Below the pieces are notes generated by a model. The model saw only the letters and a list, made by a program, of their open reading frames with translations, was not told the origin of the DNA and ran no database searches. Positions 20,500-30,833 of a stretch of 64,000 bases of DNA are shown here, in pieces (the stretch's first letter is position 1; each line of letters opens with the position of its first letter). The translations under genes and the position numbers were made by a program. This DNA is from Ochotona curzoniae (taxonomy: Eukaryota; Chordata; Mammalia; Lagomorpha; Ochotonidae), in NCBI RefSeq assembly GCF_017591425.1, contig NW_024466512.1, positions 22,373,501 to 22,437,500 on the forward strand. The letters run 5' to 3'.

Positions 20500-20645
20500 A
20501 GAGAACATTATGTGCACCGCGGATTTGCATAATTCAAGAAGCATCAAATTAAATTTGCATAATTCCTTTGATTACACTTGTTATTAAATGTAAGTGACAT
20601 TGATTTACAAAATGGCCCAATATAAGGTTAATAGCAAATGTCACC
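20500..20645. promoter_or_regulatory. Strong candidate conserved noncoding element with duplicated POU octamer
   Basis: AT-rich unique island. The 13-mer ATTTGCATAATTC occurs twice in the same orientation, at 20523-20535 and 20553-20565, exactly 30 bp apart. Each combines the POU octamer ATTTGCAT with an adjacent AATT. 'CATCAAATTAAA', 'TTGATTACACTTGTTATTAA' and 'CATTGATTTACAAAATGGCC' follow. The octamer pairing suggests POU/SOX-type binding in neural or stem-like tissue; that tissue assignment is inference. Confidence 0.68.
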
Positions 20646-20655
20646 TTCCAACAGG

Positions 20656-20695
20656 GTGAGTGTGTGTGAGTGTGTGTGTGAGTGTGTGTGTGTGG
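20656..20695. repeat. (GTGTGTGTGA)n simple repeat
   Basis: TG runs punctuated by GTGA at near-decamer spacing, immediately beside the duplicated-octamer element. Confidence 0.85.
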
Positions 20696-21884
20696 CAGGG
20701 GCAGGGGCTGGTGGGAGGATGGCCTGAACGGCTCTTTCCTGCCAGGCTCAGCCCCTCCTTGCCTGCCCCTTTCTGTCCTTCCCCTTGGGGCCCCATCTCT
20801 GCACTCAACTCCATCCCCCAGGGCTGAGTCCAGACGGAAGGGAAATAGTTTCCCCTTTTCTCTCTCTTTGGCCAGGGGTGCATCCAGTGAGGTTAGTGTT
20901 GTGAGGCCTGGCTGGGGTGGGGGTTGGTAAGGTCCAGGGTGTTCCAAGAAGCTTTGAAGTGTATGTGGGATGAGGTGGGGGGACTTTGGAATTTGCCTCA
21001 AAGCCATTTGTGCCATAGGGCAAGTTGGAAAGGGAACCTGGGAAGCTTCGGGCCTGGGTTGGAACTGGGAAATTCAGCCCAGGTCAGTGACACAGCCTGG
21101 ATGGTGAGTACCTGAGGCTCCCGGCCAGGGCAGTATGGATGCACCCGTGGACCCCAAGTAGACCCATCTAAAGGTCTCCAGGACTAGGAGGGGCCCTAGG
21201 GAGCCAAGATTGGAGATGGGGTCAGGGATCCTCAACTCAGTATCTGAGTCACCGTGAGCTGCCCTTAAGGCCCCGAGAAGAGGGGAAGACGCGAAGAGGG
21301 GTCTTTGTCCAGCTGTCCCTTGGCAAGAGACCACAGGCCCTTACTCATGAAAACCGGCTGGAACAGCAGGAATGCAACCACTCTTGCCTCTGTGAAGGGC
21401 AGGGAAACAGACACCCTGCATCACATGTCTGTGGAGGTATAGGCACATATGACATGCATGTTCCCCAGTAGGATGCATGTGTTGACATACATGTGATTCT
21501 GGTCACACAGGAGCCCCAAGGACCATAACATGGTATTACACAACAGAGGGTATTCCACCAGCACACAGGCCAAGGAAAACTCCAACCTGGGGGTGCTCTT
21601 AGGAATGGAGCCCTAACTGGACAGGGGGCCCTCTTCAGGGTTGCGAGCATGCCATTGCCTGCCCCCAAAGCCTGGAGGAGTTGGGGAGGGAGGTGGCTGA
21701 AGGGCCTCCTTCTACCTGCAAGCCTTCAACTTTGTGCCAGCAGCTGGGGAAGCAAAGGCCCTTCCCTGCTTTTGCAAATCCCCTCTCTGCAGGGTCCCTG
21801 CCCTCATCCTTAATCTGCCACAGTGTGTGTGCACGTGTGAGTGTGTCGGGGCGGGGGCACAACCTCGTCATCCATCCTCTCCCC
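20696..21884. other. Unique DNA, no feature seen
   Basis: G+C-rich single-copy sequence; frames such as 20682-20930 and 20549-21016 are compositional. No repeat or RNA gene recognised. Confidence 0.4.
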
Positions 21885-21965
21885 GGTGAAAGTATTGACA
21901 AGGCGGTAACTAATCATTAAACCCACTGGCCCCTTTAAACAAGGAAGGAGAATTATGGGCAAGGC
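21885..21965. promoter_or_regulatory. Weak candidate conserved noncoding element
   Basis: Short unique block 'AGTATTGACAAGGCGGTAAC' then 'TAATCATTAAACCC' and 'CCTTTAAACAAGG'. Contains two TAAT/ATTA cores; small, so confidence is limited. Confidence 0.4.
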
Positions 21966-22249
21966 TGTGGGGGGCAGGGACCCTAGAATGGGCCCTCTGA
22001 GAGGGATGCAGTTGCTGGGGACCAAACTCTGAACACACCTGAGAACCAGCATTCCCTTTCACTGCCCCAGGCAGAGGTAACTGGGCTACTCAAGCCTGGG
22101 GTGGGAGGGATGTGAAATAGCCCCTATGCTCATAAACTTGCAAGGACATTCCTTTGATACAGTCGCACTGGGACACACACACACACACACCGCAGATGGC
22201 TGAACAAGAGTCAATTTCTGGGAACATCCACAGTTAAGCATGTAATGCA

Positions 22250-22577
22250 GGCACTGACATTGTGGCACAGTGAGTTAATACGCCGCTTGCTACATTGGCA
22301 TCCCACATTGGGGTGCTGGTTCAAATCCTAGCTGCTCTGCTTCCTCTCCAGCTTCCTGCAAACATGCATGGGAAAGCAGAAGAAAATGGCTTAGCTTCTT
22401 GGACCTCTGTCACCCATGTGGGAGTTGGAAAAGGGGATGGAGTTCCAGGTTTCTGGCTTTAGTTCCCTTCGAGAAGTGAACCCATGGATGGAAGATTCTC
22501 TCTCTCACTCTCTCTTGCTTTCTTCCTCTCTCTGATGCTCTGCCTTTCAAACAAGCAAGCAACTCTCTAAAATAAAT
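22250..22577 (+). repeat. C-SINE, old subfamily, full length, sense
   Basis: 'GCACTGACATTGTGGCACAG' head with 'GAGTTAATACGCCGC', 'GGTTCAAATCCTAGCTGCTC' B-box, a (TC)-rich 3' end and 'AAACAAGCAAGCAACTCTCT' tail region. The head wording is the older, rabbit-like type. Confidence 0.9.
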
Positions 22578-23148
22578 GGCTAATGCTTCAGGACAGACAC
22601 ACCACCCATTCCTAAGTCCGAGTTTGGATGATTCACATCCTGATTCTACCGTCTCCTAGCGGAGTGGCTCCTGAAGAGCTGTGCGGTCTCTCGGTGTTCT
22701 TTTTGCTGCACTGGCTGAGGTGTATAATAACATGAGCAAGATTACGGAACACACGTGTGGACTGCCCGGCCCACACAGAGGCGCCTACCTGCTTATCAGC
22801 TCCCAGGTGACCTTGGGGAAGCCAGACTTTGATCCACTCCCCTGTGGGGTTATTGTGATAAACAGAAGTGACTCAAAGAAGGGGAGGAACTCCATGCTAC
22901 ATCCACGCCAACCCTCAACAAGGGGCAAATGAAAGGACACAAGGACTGGTGGCCTTTGGGGTCTGAGGGTGGCTCCGGCATAGCCGTCCCACGCCTGGGG
23001 CATCTCCACTTTTCACCTTCTATCCTTAGCGAAGATCTGGCAGTATTAAGATTCACTCTCCCATCCATCAGCTGCCATTGTGGCCTCTGGGAGCAGTCAT
23101 GTCCTGCCACAGCAGCCCATAGCCCCATCATGGCTTTGTTTCTGTTTT

Positions 23149-23150
<2 letters not shown>
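22578..23150. other. Unique DNA, no feature seen
   Basis: Single-copy sequence; no element recognised. The frame at 22929-23219 runs into the TC microsatellite and encodes Leu/Ser repeats. Confidence 0.4.

Positions 23151-23196
<46 letters not shown>
23151..23196. repeat. (TC)23 microsatellite
   Basis: A 46-bp uninterrupted TC run: long, pure and therefore likely polymorphic. Confidence 0.95.
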
Positions 23197-23199
<3 letters not shown>

Positions 23200-23374
23200 G
23201 CCACTGGGTGGCCTGTTAGCATGAAGAGGCAAGCGCCTGGGCCCAGGCACAGGTCTCCACACCGCTCCTGTCTTAACTCCGTGCCGAGGGTAGTGGGTTC
23301 CCCTCACACCTGCCTGCCCTCCCGAGATGAGGACACTGCTGCTGGCCTCCTAATTAGCAAATCCGCAGGCTCCT

Positions 23375-23720
23375 CGCTGCTGTCTTTCTTCTCTTCGACC
23401 TCTGCAAGCACTTGGCAGCGCTCCACCCCTCCTCCTTGAAGCTGTCTCCTTTCTTGATTTCCATGACATTGCACCTTCCGGCCTCCCCTCCTCCATCTCC
23501 AGAGTTCCCAGTCATTTAGTCCGGCTTTCTCCCAGCTTCTGGGCTCTCTCCTGCCCTGGGAGTCTGCCATGGAGTCTCTCTTCTCCCACTCCCTTCCTTT
23601 GCACGAATCCTGCCAGCCTCAATTTGCCTTGCAGCCTCTCTGGGTGTCAATACCAGCTTGAGATTTCAAACCCCAAACTCGATCTCCCAAGTGGCAGACT
23701 TTCGAATGTCTACCCGTGTG
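23375..23720 (+). repeat. Possible ancient LINE (L2/CR1-type) fragment
   Basis: 'TTGATTTCCATGACATTGCA' followed by C+T-rich wording, 'CAATACCAGCTTGAGATTTC' and 'TCCCAAGTGGCAGAC' resembles the L2/CR1-group sequence 'ATGACACCACACTCTCCTGG..CAACTGCCT'. Very diverged; family and borders uncertain. Confidence 0.35.
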
Positions 23721-23924
23721 CTCCAAGGGATCCAGTAAATTCGCTGTGTATAAAGCTGCCCACATTCATCCCTTTGACAAACATTCCTCACACACTCAGG
23801 ATGTCCAGATGCAGGGCCTGGCCCTGAGGATACCAAGGGAATGACACAGTCCCTGTCCCAGGAAAGCTTAGAGTCCTCTTCTTATTCCTTCACTCCCTTT
23901 TCTGCCAGTCACAAAGCCTGGGTT

Positions 23925-24110
23925 GTTGGACCCGCCCTTACTGCATCTGCTGGTCCTATCAGTTGTCATGAGCCTGGCTTGGATCAGATGCCTCTCCACA
24001 TCCCCCTTTCCTCCCTCATGAGCAGACTCCTGCACCTCTGTCTCCAGCACTTAGTGTATCACTCTTGTCCCCACCGAGTCACACTGCTGTTTATGGAACT
24101 GAACTCCTGC
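23925..24110 (+). repeat. Possible L2 fragment
   Basis: 'GATGCCTCTCCACATCCCCC', 'CAGCACTTAGTGTATCACTC' and neighbouring words resemble the L2 3' region. Diverged and tentative. Confidence 0.35.
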
Positions 24111-24299
24111 TGATGGGCAGTGGCCTGTTTTCAAAATAAGCTCTTTGCAGGTGCAACGAGGATGTAAGTTAGAGGAGATCGGAGAGAGACATAGAGGCAC
24201 AATGGCAGGTGAGGCTGAGGCAGAGGTGAGAGTGATGCAGACACAGGCTGGGAAGCACCGGGGAGCACCGGGTGGGGATGGATAGATCTAGGAGCTTGC

Positions 24300-24388
24300 G
24301 CAGAGGCAAGGAAACCCTCTCTATTGCTTTGCCTTTCAAATCAGTAAATAAATAAACCAGGGAAAAAAAAAACAACAACAACAACCCT
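24300..24388 (+). repeat. C-SINE 3' fragment with (ACA)n tail
   Basis: 'TTGCTTTGCCTTTCAAATCA' then 'GTAAATAAATAAACC', an A-run and CAACAACAACAA: a 5'-truncated SINE tail. Confidence 0.7.
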
Positions 24389-24389
24389 G

Positions 24390-24640
24390 GCCACTCATTT
24401 CCAGTTCCTTTCCTGTTCTTCTTCTCAGCTTTAAGCAAATGGGTCTATTTGTTGTTGCTTCAAGGAGCAGGTCAAATGCCATCTCCCTTGCAGATGGACC
24501 GATGAGAAGTGACTCCTCTGTGATTTCTTTCTCATTGCACATAACCCTTATCTGACCCATCACTGGCTGTCCCTCGTGCTTAGTGTAGCACCTGGTACGT
24601 GCCTGACGGACAAGCAGGGGCTTTCACAGCGACCTGAAGT
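24390..24640 (+). repeat. L2 fragment, sense
   Basis: 'CTTCAAGGAGCAGGTCAAAT' and 'GCCATCTCCCTTGCAGA' match the L2 'CAGGTCTCAGCTCAAATGTC ACCTCC' segment, with a later 'TAGTGTAGCACCTGGTACGT' corresponding to the 'GTGCCTGGCACAT' 3' end. Confidence 0.6.
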
Positions 24641-25409
24641 CCCTTTCATTGAAGAACTCGGCATCCTGTAGCAAAGGCAGCCTTTGGCGTCAGACAGAAA
24701 CCAGGTTCTTGGGCTAACTAGACTTACTTGGAAGCGGGGACTAAACACCAACCCCTGCAGCTTTATGAAGATTAGAACCTCGGTACTGCCACAGACATCG
24801 TGTCTGGTACTGCTGTCTCTGATGTTTTGCATTGCTGACCAAGCCTCTCTGGGAATGGTGGCCACCGACACGTGAGCATGGAGAACTTCTGTCCCATGTG
24901 GCCTGGGTCTGAACAGAGCACCTGACCTGCGGGGATAGATTTGGTTCCTCTCTGCTGCCAGCGCCTGCAGGTGACAGCCCAGAGAGGGAGCCTCCTGGTG
25001 GCCAAAGAGGTCCAGTTCTGTTTCTGCAGCTCACTACCAACTCACTTCCTCCCAGGCTTTGTTTGCTTGAATCTTGCTTTAATTGCCTGAGCTTTCCCCA
25101 TCCCTTCCAGTATAGCTCCCTCATTGCATAAAGTAATTGGCATTGAGTTCCCATCCCTCACAACCCCATACTACAACGTACAAATACAAAGGGACTGACA
25201 CATAGTAGGCGACCCCCAACTGCAAGTTCCCTGGCCAAGCAAAGACACTCCTGTGCCTCTCAGTCCCAGATGTTCTTGGGACCTGTGCCAGAGGGCAGCA
25301 GCATCTCTGCTTAGTTTTCACGTCAGGAAGTTGAGAGCAGAGCTTGGCTAAGACCTGTTGTTCAAAAAGGTACTGGCAAGCACAGACAAGAATCAGGTCT
25401 GGGATCATC
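24641..25409. other. Unique DNA, no feature seen
   Basis: Single-copy sequence with a possible MIR/L2 tail word 'GACTGACACATAGTAGGC' near 25194-25211. Frames lack domains. Confidence 0.4.
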
Positions 25410-25808
25410 TCAGAAGAAGTTTCCTTGGAGATTCCTCCAACTGAACTGCTAATCTCAGAACCCCAACCATGAAAAGACTGTGTCAGCCAGTGGATTCTGA
25501 ACAGATTTCATCGTGCTTATCACGGTGAGTTTGGCAGCAATTCAAAACTGTTGAACTATCAAAACTGCTTGAGCAGGACCCTCGGAGCGTACCTCACATT
25601 GGGGACCTGGGATGGGTGGGAGGCTGGTGAGAGGCTGGGTGGGAGGCTGGGTGGGGCTTCTCCCTTTGTTTCTCCCCTGACCCCAGATACAGGGGAATGA
25701 TGATATTAGTGTGGAAACAATGGTCTTACCACTTTCCTGTAGCCCTTGACCCTCTGTACCCTAATCAACTATGTAGGATTATATCAAACAAATAAATAAA
25801 CAAAAAGG
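25410..25808 (+). repeat. Probable L1 3' UTR and tail, sense (lagomorph type)
   Basis: A unit-like block ending in a G-rich tract of GGTGGGAGGCTGG-type repeats (25614-25658), then 'GTAGCCCTTGACCCTCTGTA', 'GATTATATCAAACAAATAAA' and an A-rich end. A G-quadruplex-capable tract followed by an A-rich terminus is the known layout of L1 3' UTRs. The family is assigned by layout, not alignment. Confidence 0.5.
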
Positions 25809-25947
25809 GGTCCTGCCCTTCATTCATACCTTTTGATTAGTAACAAAAATTATGAATGAGCAAAACCTGAACCAAGTTAGATTTTGAAGACAAGGAGAAA
25901 TGTCACAAAACTTAACATGAGGTCTGGTCAGAATAAAGACAGAACCT

Positions 25948-26420
25948 CATTTTGCTATTTTTAATTTTTTAAACTTATCATTTTATTTTGATGATCTTTA
26001 CACAGTTTACATCTCTTGGTTGGAATTCTGAGCCCAGCAGTTCAGGTGGGGGATCCCTGCTAGAGGAATTTGATATTTTTTCCCAAACATTTATTTATTT
26101 TTATTAAAAAGGCAGATTTATAGAGAAAAAGAAAGACAGAGAGAAAGATCTTCCATCTGCTGGTTCACTCTCCAAGTAGCAGCAATGGCTGGAGCTGAAC
26201 CTATCCAAAGCCAGGAGCCAGAAGCTTCTTCCAGGTCTCCCATGTGGGTACAGAGTCCCAAGACTTTGGGGCATCCTCTATTGCTTACCCATGCCACAAT
26301 CAGGGAGCTGGAAGTGAAATGGAGCAGCTGGGACATGAACCGGCCCCCATATGGGATCCTGGCACATGCAAAGCAAGGACTTAAACCACTTGGCTACTGC
26401 GCTGGGCCCCATTTTGCTAT
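25948..26420 (-). repeat. C-SINE insertion with about 130 bp extra 3' sequence, inside 11-bp duplications
   Basis: An antisense young SINE (26089-26409, ending 'GCGCTGGGCCCC') joins a further 130 bp (25959-26088) that is not SINE. The whole insertion is flanked by the 11-mer CATTTTGCTAT at 25948-25958 and 26410-26420. On the SINE strand the order is SINE, AATAAATAAATG tail, extra DNA, AT-rich end 'TTAAAAAATTAAAA'. This fits one retrotransposition event carrying downstream sequence (3' transduction), or insertion next to an older repeat. Confidence 0.72.
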
Positions 26421-26712
26421 ATTTTTTTAAAATCTATTTATTTGAAAGGCAGAGAGAAAGAAAGAGAGAGAGTGAGAGATCATCTTCCAGTTCATGTCCC
26501 AAAGGCCTAGAACAGCTGGGGCTGGGAACTCAGTCTAGGTCCCCCATCACCCAGGTGGCAGGAATCCAACAGCTACTTGGGCTATCACTGATGCTTCCAA
26601 GTGTTTGCATTAGCAGGCAGCTGGGATCAGGAGCCAGAGCTATCAGTACCAAGCCTGATACTCCAATGTGGGATGCAAGTGTCTTAACCATGGGCCCAAA
26701 CGCCTGCCCCCA
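26421..26712 (-). repeat. C-SINE, old copy, antisense
   Basis: 'TTTTTTTAAAATCTATTTAT', 'GAAAGGCAGAGAGAAAGAAA', 'GTCCCCCATCACCCAGGTGG' and 'ATGTGGGATGCAAGTGTCTT', ending at an inverted head 'GGGCCCAAACGCCTGCCCCC'. It abuts the younger insertion. Confidence 0.85.
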
Positions 26713-28234
26713 GAAGATGGTGAACGTTCTTGGGACATGGCAACTTTGGGCAGAAATGCATTGTTACAGATGACTCAGTACTGGGATCCCTAGGCTGCGG
26801 CTGGCAGGGCTGCTCTTTGCCACCTCTGCAGCTCAGCTTCAAGGAACCCCTGGCACTAACCCCATGGTGGAGCCAGTGACATATCCACATGAACTCGCCT
26901 TTGCTCCCAGGCAGACATTGATAATAATGATCTCGGAGAAGGGGGTCGGTAGGGTTGCTGGCAACAGAGGCATTTTGTCTCACGTGTTACTTCTCTGTTT
27001 TGTTGTCTCTCCCCGGGAAGCATATCACTGGATACGGAGAAAGCAGAGCGTGGCCTCACTGTGTGTGCCCCCAATGCTGTGTCCTTCCCCGGGTGGGGAT
27101 CTGGGTGGGCCTGGAGCTCGCCACCCTCCTGCTCCTTTCCCTGCTGACACTCAGCGGGCTCATCTTCCCGGGTACAACCGACCCAGGCTCGGGGCTAAGC
27201 CGAGTGTGCTGCCTGCTGCCGCTGAGTCCCCAGGACCAAGGGGGGCGGGGTAGCTCCGTCTGCTTCCCATATGGGGACATTGTCTGTCCCTGCCCGAGGG
27301 CCACCTCCCTGCTGTCTCGCATTGTCCCCTCGTTGTCTCCTGCTGGCCCTAGCCCCGGCCTGCAGCTTTCCTTCTCATTAGCCTCCTAGTGGTAGCCCTG
27401 GGCAGGACAGGGGGGAGGGGAGACCTGGGACTCTGCCCGCTCTTCCCCAGCCCTGGGCCTGCTCAGGCTGGACCCTTCCCAGCCCACAGCTTCTTCCCAG
27501 CCTCAGCACTTGTGGACTGGGAGCCACACCATCAGAGCCACAGGACCACTCATGAGTCCACTGGCCCTGGCCCAGTGCAACCACTCCCCGCGGCCCCTGG
27601 CAACCACCCCACACTTTGTGAATCTGGACATCATGAGGATGAGGCAGGGGAGCACCCAGCACAGCTACTCAGAGCTGAGGGCTGCCATACTGGGCGCTTC
27701 AGGCTGCCATCTCCAGCCCTAGCAACATCAAGCTTGCAGGAGATGGCATCGGAGTTGTCTTTAAAGATAAATTCCTCCCACGCCTCCTTCTGGACATTCA
27801 GGGACAGATCACTTGACAGGGTGTGATGTTCAAGAGAGATCAAAAACCAAACACACAAAGGATTCTGCTCAGCTCCCACCACAACCCTCCCCCAACCTCC
27901 CTGCCAAAAAGCTCACCGCCCTGGCCAGGCTCCCTCCTCCCCTCTCCCCTGCCCCTCGTGGCCCCTCTTGAGGTGCTCATCCTCATCCCACCTGTTCCAA
28001 GAGCTTTCCTCAAACCAGCCTATTCTCTGAACTTTTCCAGCCCTGGGATTGAGCCTCAACCCCCTAGCTTCTGACCCAGTCAGGTGAAGGTCACTTGGAA
28101 TTTGCATTTCTCACAAGTTCACTTGGTGAGAAGCCCATTCCCTGGGGTGGGGGTGAGGTGACTGGGGCTGGAGGAGTGTGAGGTCAGAGAGGGCTGGAGG
28201 CCCTGAGTGGAAGCAGTCAGCCTCTAAGGCACAG
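26713..28234. other. Unique G+C-rich DNA
   Basis: About 1.5 kb of single-copy sequence. Frames at 26955-27389 and 27389-27826 look tempting by length; the first has a short hydrophobic run (Leu-rich, about residues 50-70), but neither has a recognisable family, good start context or splice framing. Confidence 0.4.
27381..27392 (-). promoter_or_regulatory. CTCF-like site, minus orientation
   Basis: GCCTCCTAGTGG fits the reverse CTCF core GCCMYCTRSTGG with one mismatch. Confidence 0.4.
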
Positions 28235-28390
28235 CCAGCTACATGCACGCTTACTCTGTGCTGCTTAGTGAACAGTGTGGAGTTCAATGCAGCCTCTGTT
28301 TCCTCATCTGAAATGGGGTAATGCCACTGGCCCCGACGGTGTAGAACTCGTGTCAGTTCATCCAAGTGGAAGTACTAGGCACTTCCAAGG
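28235..28390 (+). repeat. MIR SINE, sense
   Basis: 'CAGCCTCTGTTTCCTCATCT' then 'GAAATGGGGTAATGCCAC' and 'AAGTACTAGGCACTTCC' in MIR order. Confidence 0.78.
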
Positions 28391-28498
28391 TGAGAACTGT
28401 GTTGTCCAGTCACACGGTCTCCATGGGAGAGGCCTTCAAAATGTCCCTGGAAAACACATATAAAAACCATATGTGGTGATTTCAAGGTATTTTACACT

Positions 28499-28844
28499 GA
28501 AATAAACTCTTTGAAAGATTTTTTTTTTTTTAATTTATTGGCAAGTCAGATATACAGAGAGGAGAAACAGAGGTCTTCCATCCATTGATTCACTGCCCAA
28601 GTGCCTGCAACGCCTGGAGCTGAGCCAATACAAAGCCAGGATCCAGGAGTTTCTTCTGGGTCTCCCACACGGGTGCAGGGTCCCAAGGCTTTGGGCCATT
28701 CTTGCCTGCTTTCCCAGGCCACAAACAGGGAGCCAGAAGGGAAGCGGGACTGCCGGGACATGAATCGTTGCCCATATGTGATTATGGTGCTTGCAAGGTG
28801 AGGACCTCAGCTGGTAGGCTAAAGCACTGGGCCCGAAATAAACT
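28499..28844 (-). repeat. C-SINE, young full-length copy with target-site duplications
   Basis: Antisense SINE (28509-28834) from a long T-run to 'AAAGCACTGGGCCC', bracketed by the exact 10-mer GAAATAAACT at 28499-28508 and 28835-28844. A clean, recent L1-type insertion. Confidence 0.95.
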
Positions 28845-28859
28845 TAATCTTATTTTTCC

Positions 28860-29035
28860 ACTATCATTTTGAGGTGCCCATATATTTAAGCTTTCACACT
28901 AATCCTCTTGCTACTATTATTCCTATTTTGTTGATGGAAAGCCTGAGGTTAAGTCACTTGTTTGAAATGGCAGAGCTGGCAAGCTTGGAGTTGTCCTCAC
29001 TCTGGCACTCCTTAATACGCACTGCGCTGCTATCT
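28860..29035 (-). repeat. MIR fragment, antisense
   Basis: 'GATGGAAAGCCTGAGGTTAA' then 'GTCACTTGTTTGAAATGGCA' and 'GAGCTGGCAAGCTTGGAG' is the inverted MIR core. It lies beyond the young SINE insertion. Confidence 0.7.
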
Positions 29036-29074
29036 CCATGTCAGCTTTGCTTCTACAGTGAGTATGTGGTGCTC

Positions 29075-29095
29075 ACGTGTGTGTGTGTGTGTGTT
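29075..29095. repeat. (GT)n microsatellite
   Basis: Short pure GT run. Confidence 0.9.
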
Positions 29096-29184
29096 ACCTT
29101 AGTTTGTAAGAGGTTGTGATTTCTGTGAGGGCTCGTAAGTGCCTGCCAGGCATGTGTCATATAATAAAAAGGACAGTGGTTCTC

Positions 29185-29350
29185 AGTTACTCACTCCATG
29201 TCAGGCACTACTCCGCCATGGAGTCCTCACAGCCCCTCGCAGTAGATCCTGTTGTGATTGTCATTTTCTTATTGAGGAATACAAGCAAGGTCACCTAATA
29301 TCTCCAAGGTCACACCTCCACAGGTGGGGGAGTCCAAACAGCTAAGTGGT
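29185..29350 (-). repeat. MIR fragment, antisense
   Basis: 'GTCAGGCACTACTCCGCC', 'GTCATTTTCTTATTGAGGAA' and 'CCAAGGTCACACC' in inverted MIR order. Confidence 0.7.
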
Positions 29351-29435
29351 CACCATCGGAGCCTGTGCCCTTAACCCCAATGGCTGTCTGCATGTTCAGT
29401 GTGGGACAGGCATGTTTGTATGTATGCCTTTATTG

Positions 29436-29482
29436 GTCTGTCTGTCTGTCTACCTCCCTGTTCATCCATCCATCCATCCATC
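29436..29482. repeat. (CTGT)n/(CATC)n tetranucleotide repeats
   Basis: Adjacent short TCTG and CATC tetranucleotide runs. Confidence 0.8.
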
Positions 29483-29902
29483 ATTTCTACCTCTCTATCA
29501 TCGGCAGTTGGGGGTCGTTACCTGGGTCAAGGTTTTGGGAAGCAAAGCAGGGGACTGGAGGGAAGGTTAGCCTCTTCAAGTGCTTGAAATATCCCAAGAT
29601 GTGTTCCCTTGAGTCCAGGGTGCTTTTAAAGCTGAAGCCCTGCCTAGGTTGCAAAGGGCAGGGGCTCACCCAAAGACTGTGTGCACCCTCTTCTTCATCT
29701 TTGGTGTTCCAGCCCTGGGGACAGGCACCTGACTGACTTGGAGGGACTGCATCATCACACTCCTAGGAAGGCGGACTGGGAGCCACCTCTACAATTCCCC
29801 GACAAGGGGCTCCCCAGAATCTGAGCACTGAAATGCAAGATCGGTGTGTCTTCCAGAGTGATTGCTTTTGTGTTTCTTCTTAACATGTATTGATTTAGGG
29901 AG

Positions 29903-29904
<2 letters not shown>
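29483..29904. other. Unique DNA, no feature seen
   Basis: No element recognised. Confidence 0.35.

Positions 29905-29938
<34 letters not shown>
29905..29938. repeat. (GT)17 microsatellite
   Basis: 34-bp pure GT run. Confidence 0.95.
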
Positions 29939-29940
<2 letters not shown>

Positions 29941-30049
29941 AATCTGGCTTTAAACAGGGAAAGAGAAAGCTTGCTAAAAACATGCTAAAGGAAGGCAAGC
30001 CTGGTGGACAAAAGATTACAAAGCTTTGGGAGACAACGAGGGGACTGGC

Positions 30050-30270
30050 CAGTGTGACTAATCAGTTCTTTTTGAAGTGGGGGTCAAATTACCTGCATGT
30101 GATGGAGTAAGTATTATTTTCTATCTTGAAGAAAAATGTGTGATGTTTACACTGTCTCGGAACAAATAGGCCAGTGACTGATGGATAGTTTACCATTTAT
30201 GTAGCTGCTTTCATGTACTTTTGACAGCTCAATCAGGATTCCAACAGTTATAAAAAACGATTTTCTTCTG
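30050..30270. promoter_or_regulatory. Weak candidate conserved noncoding element
   Basis: AT-rich unique block with 'GTCAAATTACCTGCATGTGA', 'AGTAAGTATTATTTTC' and 'TTTTGACAGCTCAATCAGGA' (contains a MEIS-type TGACAG). Old repeat origin not excluded. Confidence 0.35.
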
Positions 30271-30833
30271 GGAAGTTGCAGGAGGGGAACATGAACCCTG
30301 GCCCCCGCCCCCTACCCACTGGGTGTTGTACCTGCACGTGCAGGAAAGGCGCGGAGTGGCCCTGGGGACACAGAAGAGGCCTGGAGGTGCCCCTAGAGTC
30401 TTCGCAGGATGGACATGGAGTGTCCCACTTCTCAAGTGTCCCCTCAGGGCTACTGGCTGACCATCTGGGAAGTCTGAGAGCTCTCACAGTCCCTGCGGTT
30501 GTCACTGTACAGAAGCAAAAGCAGATAAAACCCATCAGAGAGCCCCGGGGCTGGGCGCAGAGACCACATGGAGGCTTTGGGCCTGAGCCTGGCTTCTCTA
30601 ACACAGAAACGGCCCGTGGCCCTCACCATGAGGACCTGCGGAAGGGCTGTGGTCAGCCTCATCCTCAGGTAGTGGTAGCGGAGCAGGAAGGTGGAAGGCA
30701 GGAGGTAGCAATTTGCCTCTGTGCTGGGGGGCATTTGGGGCTTGAGACCACCTCCCTTGGAGATACTTCAAGGTGGAAAAGAAGCCCAGATGTACACCAA
30801 AGGTCGAGGAGGGGTAGAGCTGAAAGACAGGAA
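30271..30833. other. Unique G+C-rich DNA, no feature seen
   Basis: The 201-codon frame 30276-30881 reads into the 27-bp tandem repeat and has no domain; treated as chance. Confidence 0.4.

Noticed and set aside
26955..27389. 144-codon frame with a hydrophobic Leu-rich segment
   Set aside because: A single membrane-like run in a chance frame. No signal peptide start context, no family similarity and overlapping frames in the same DNA.
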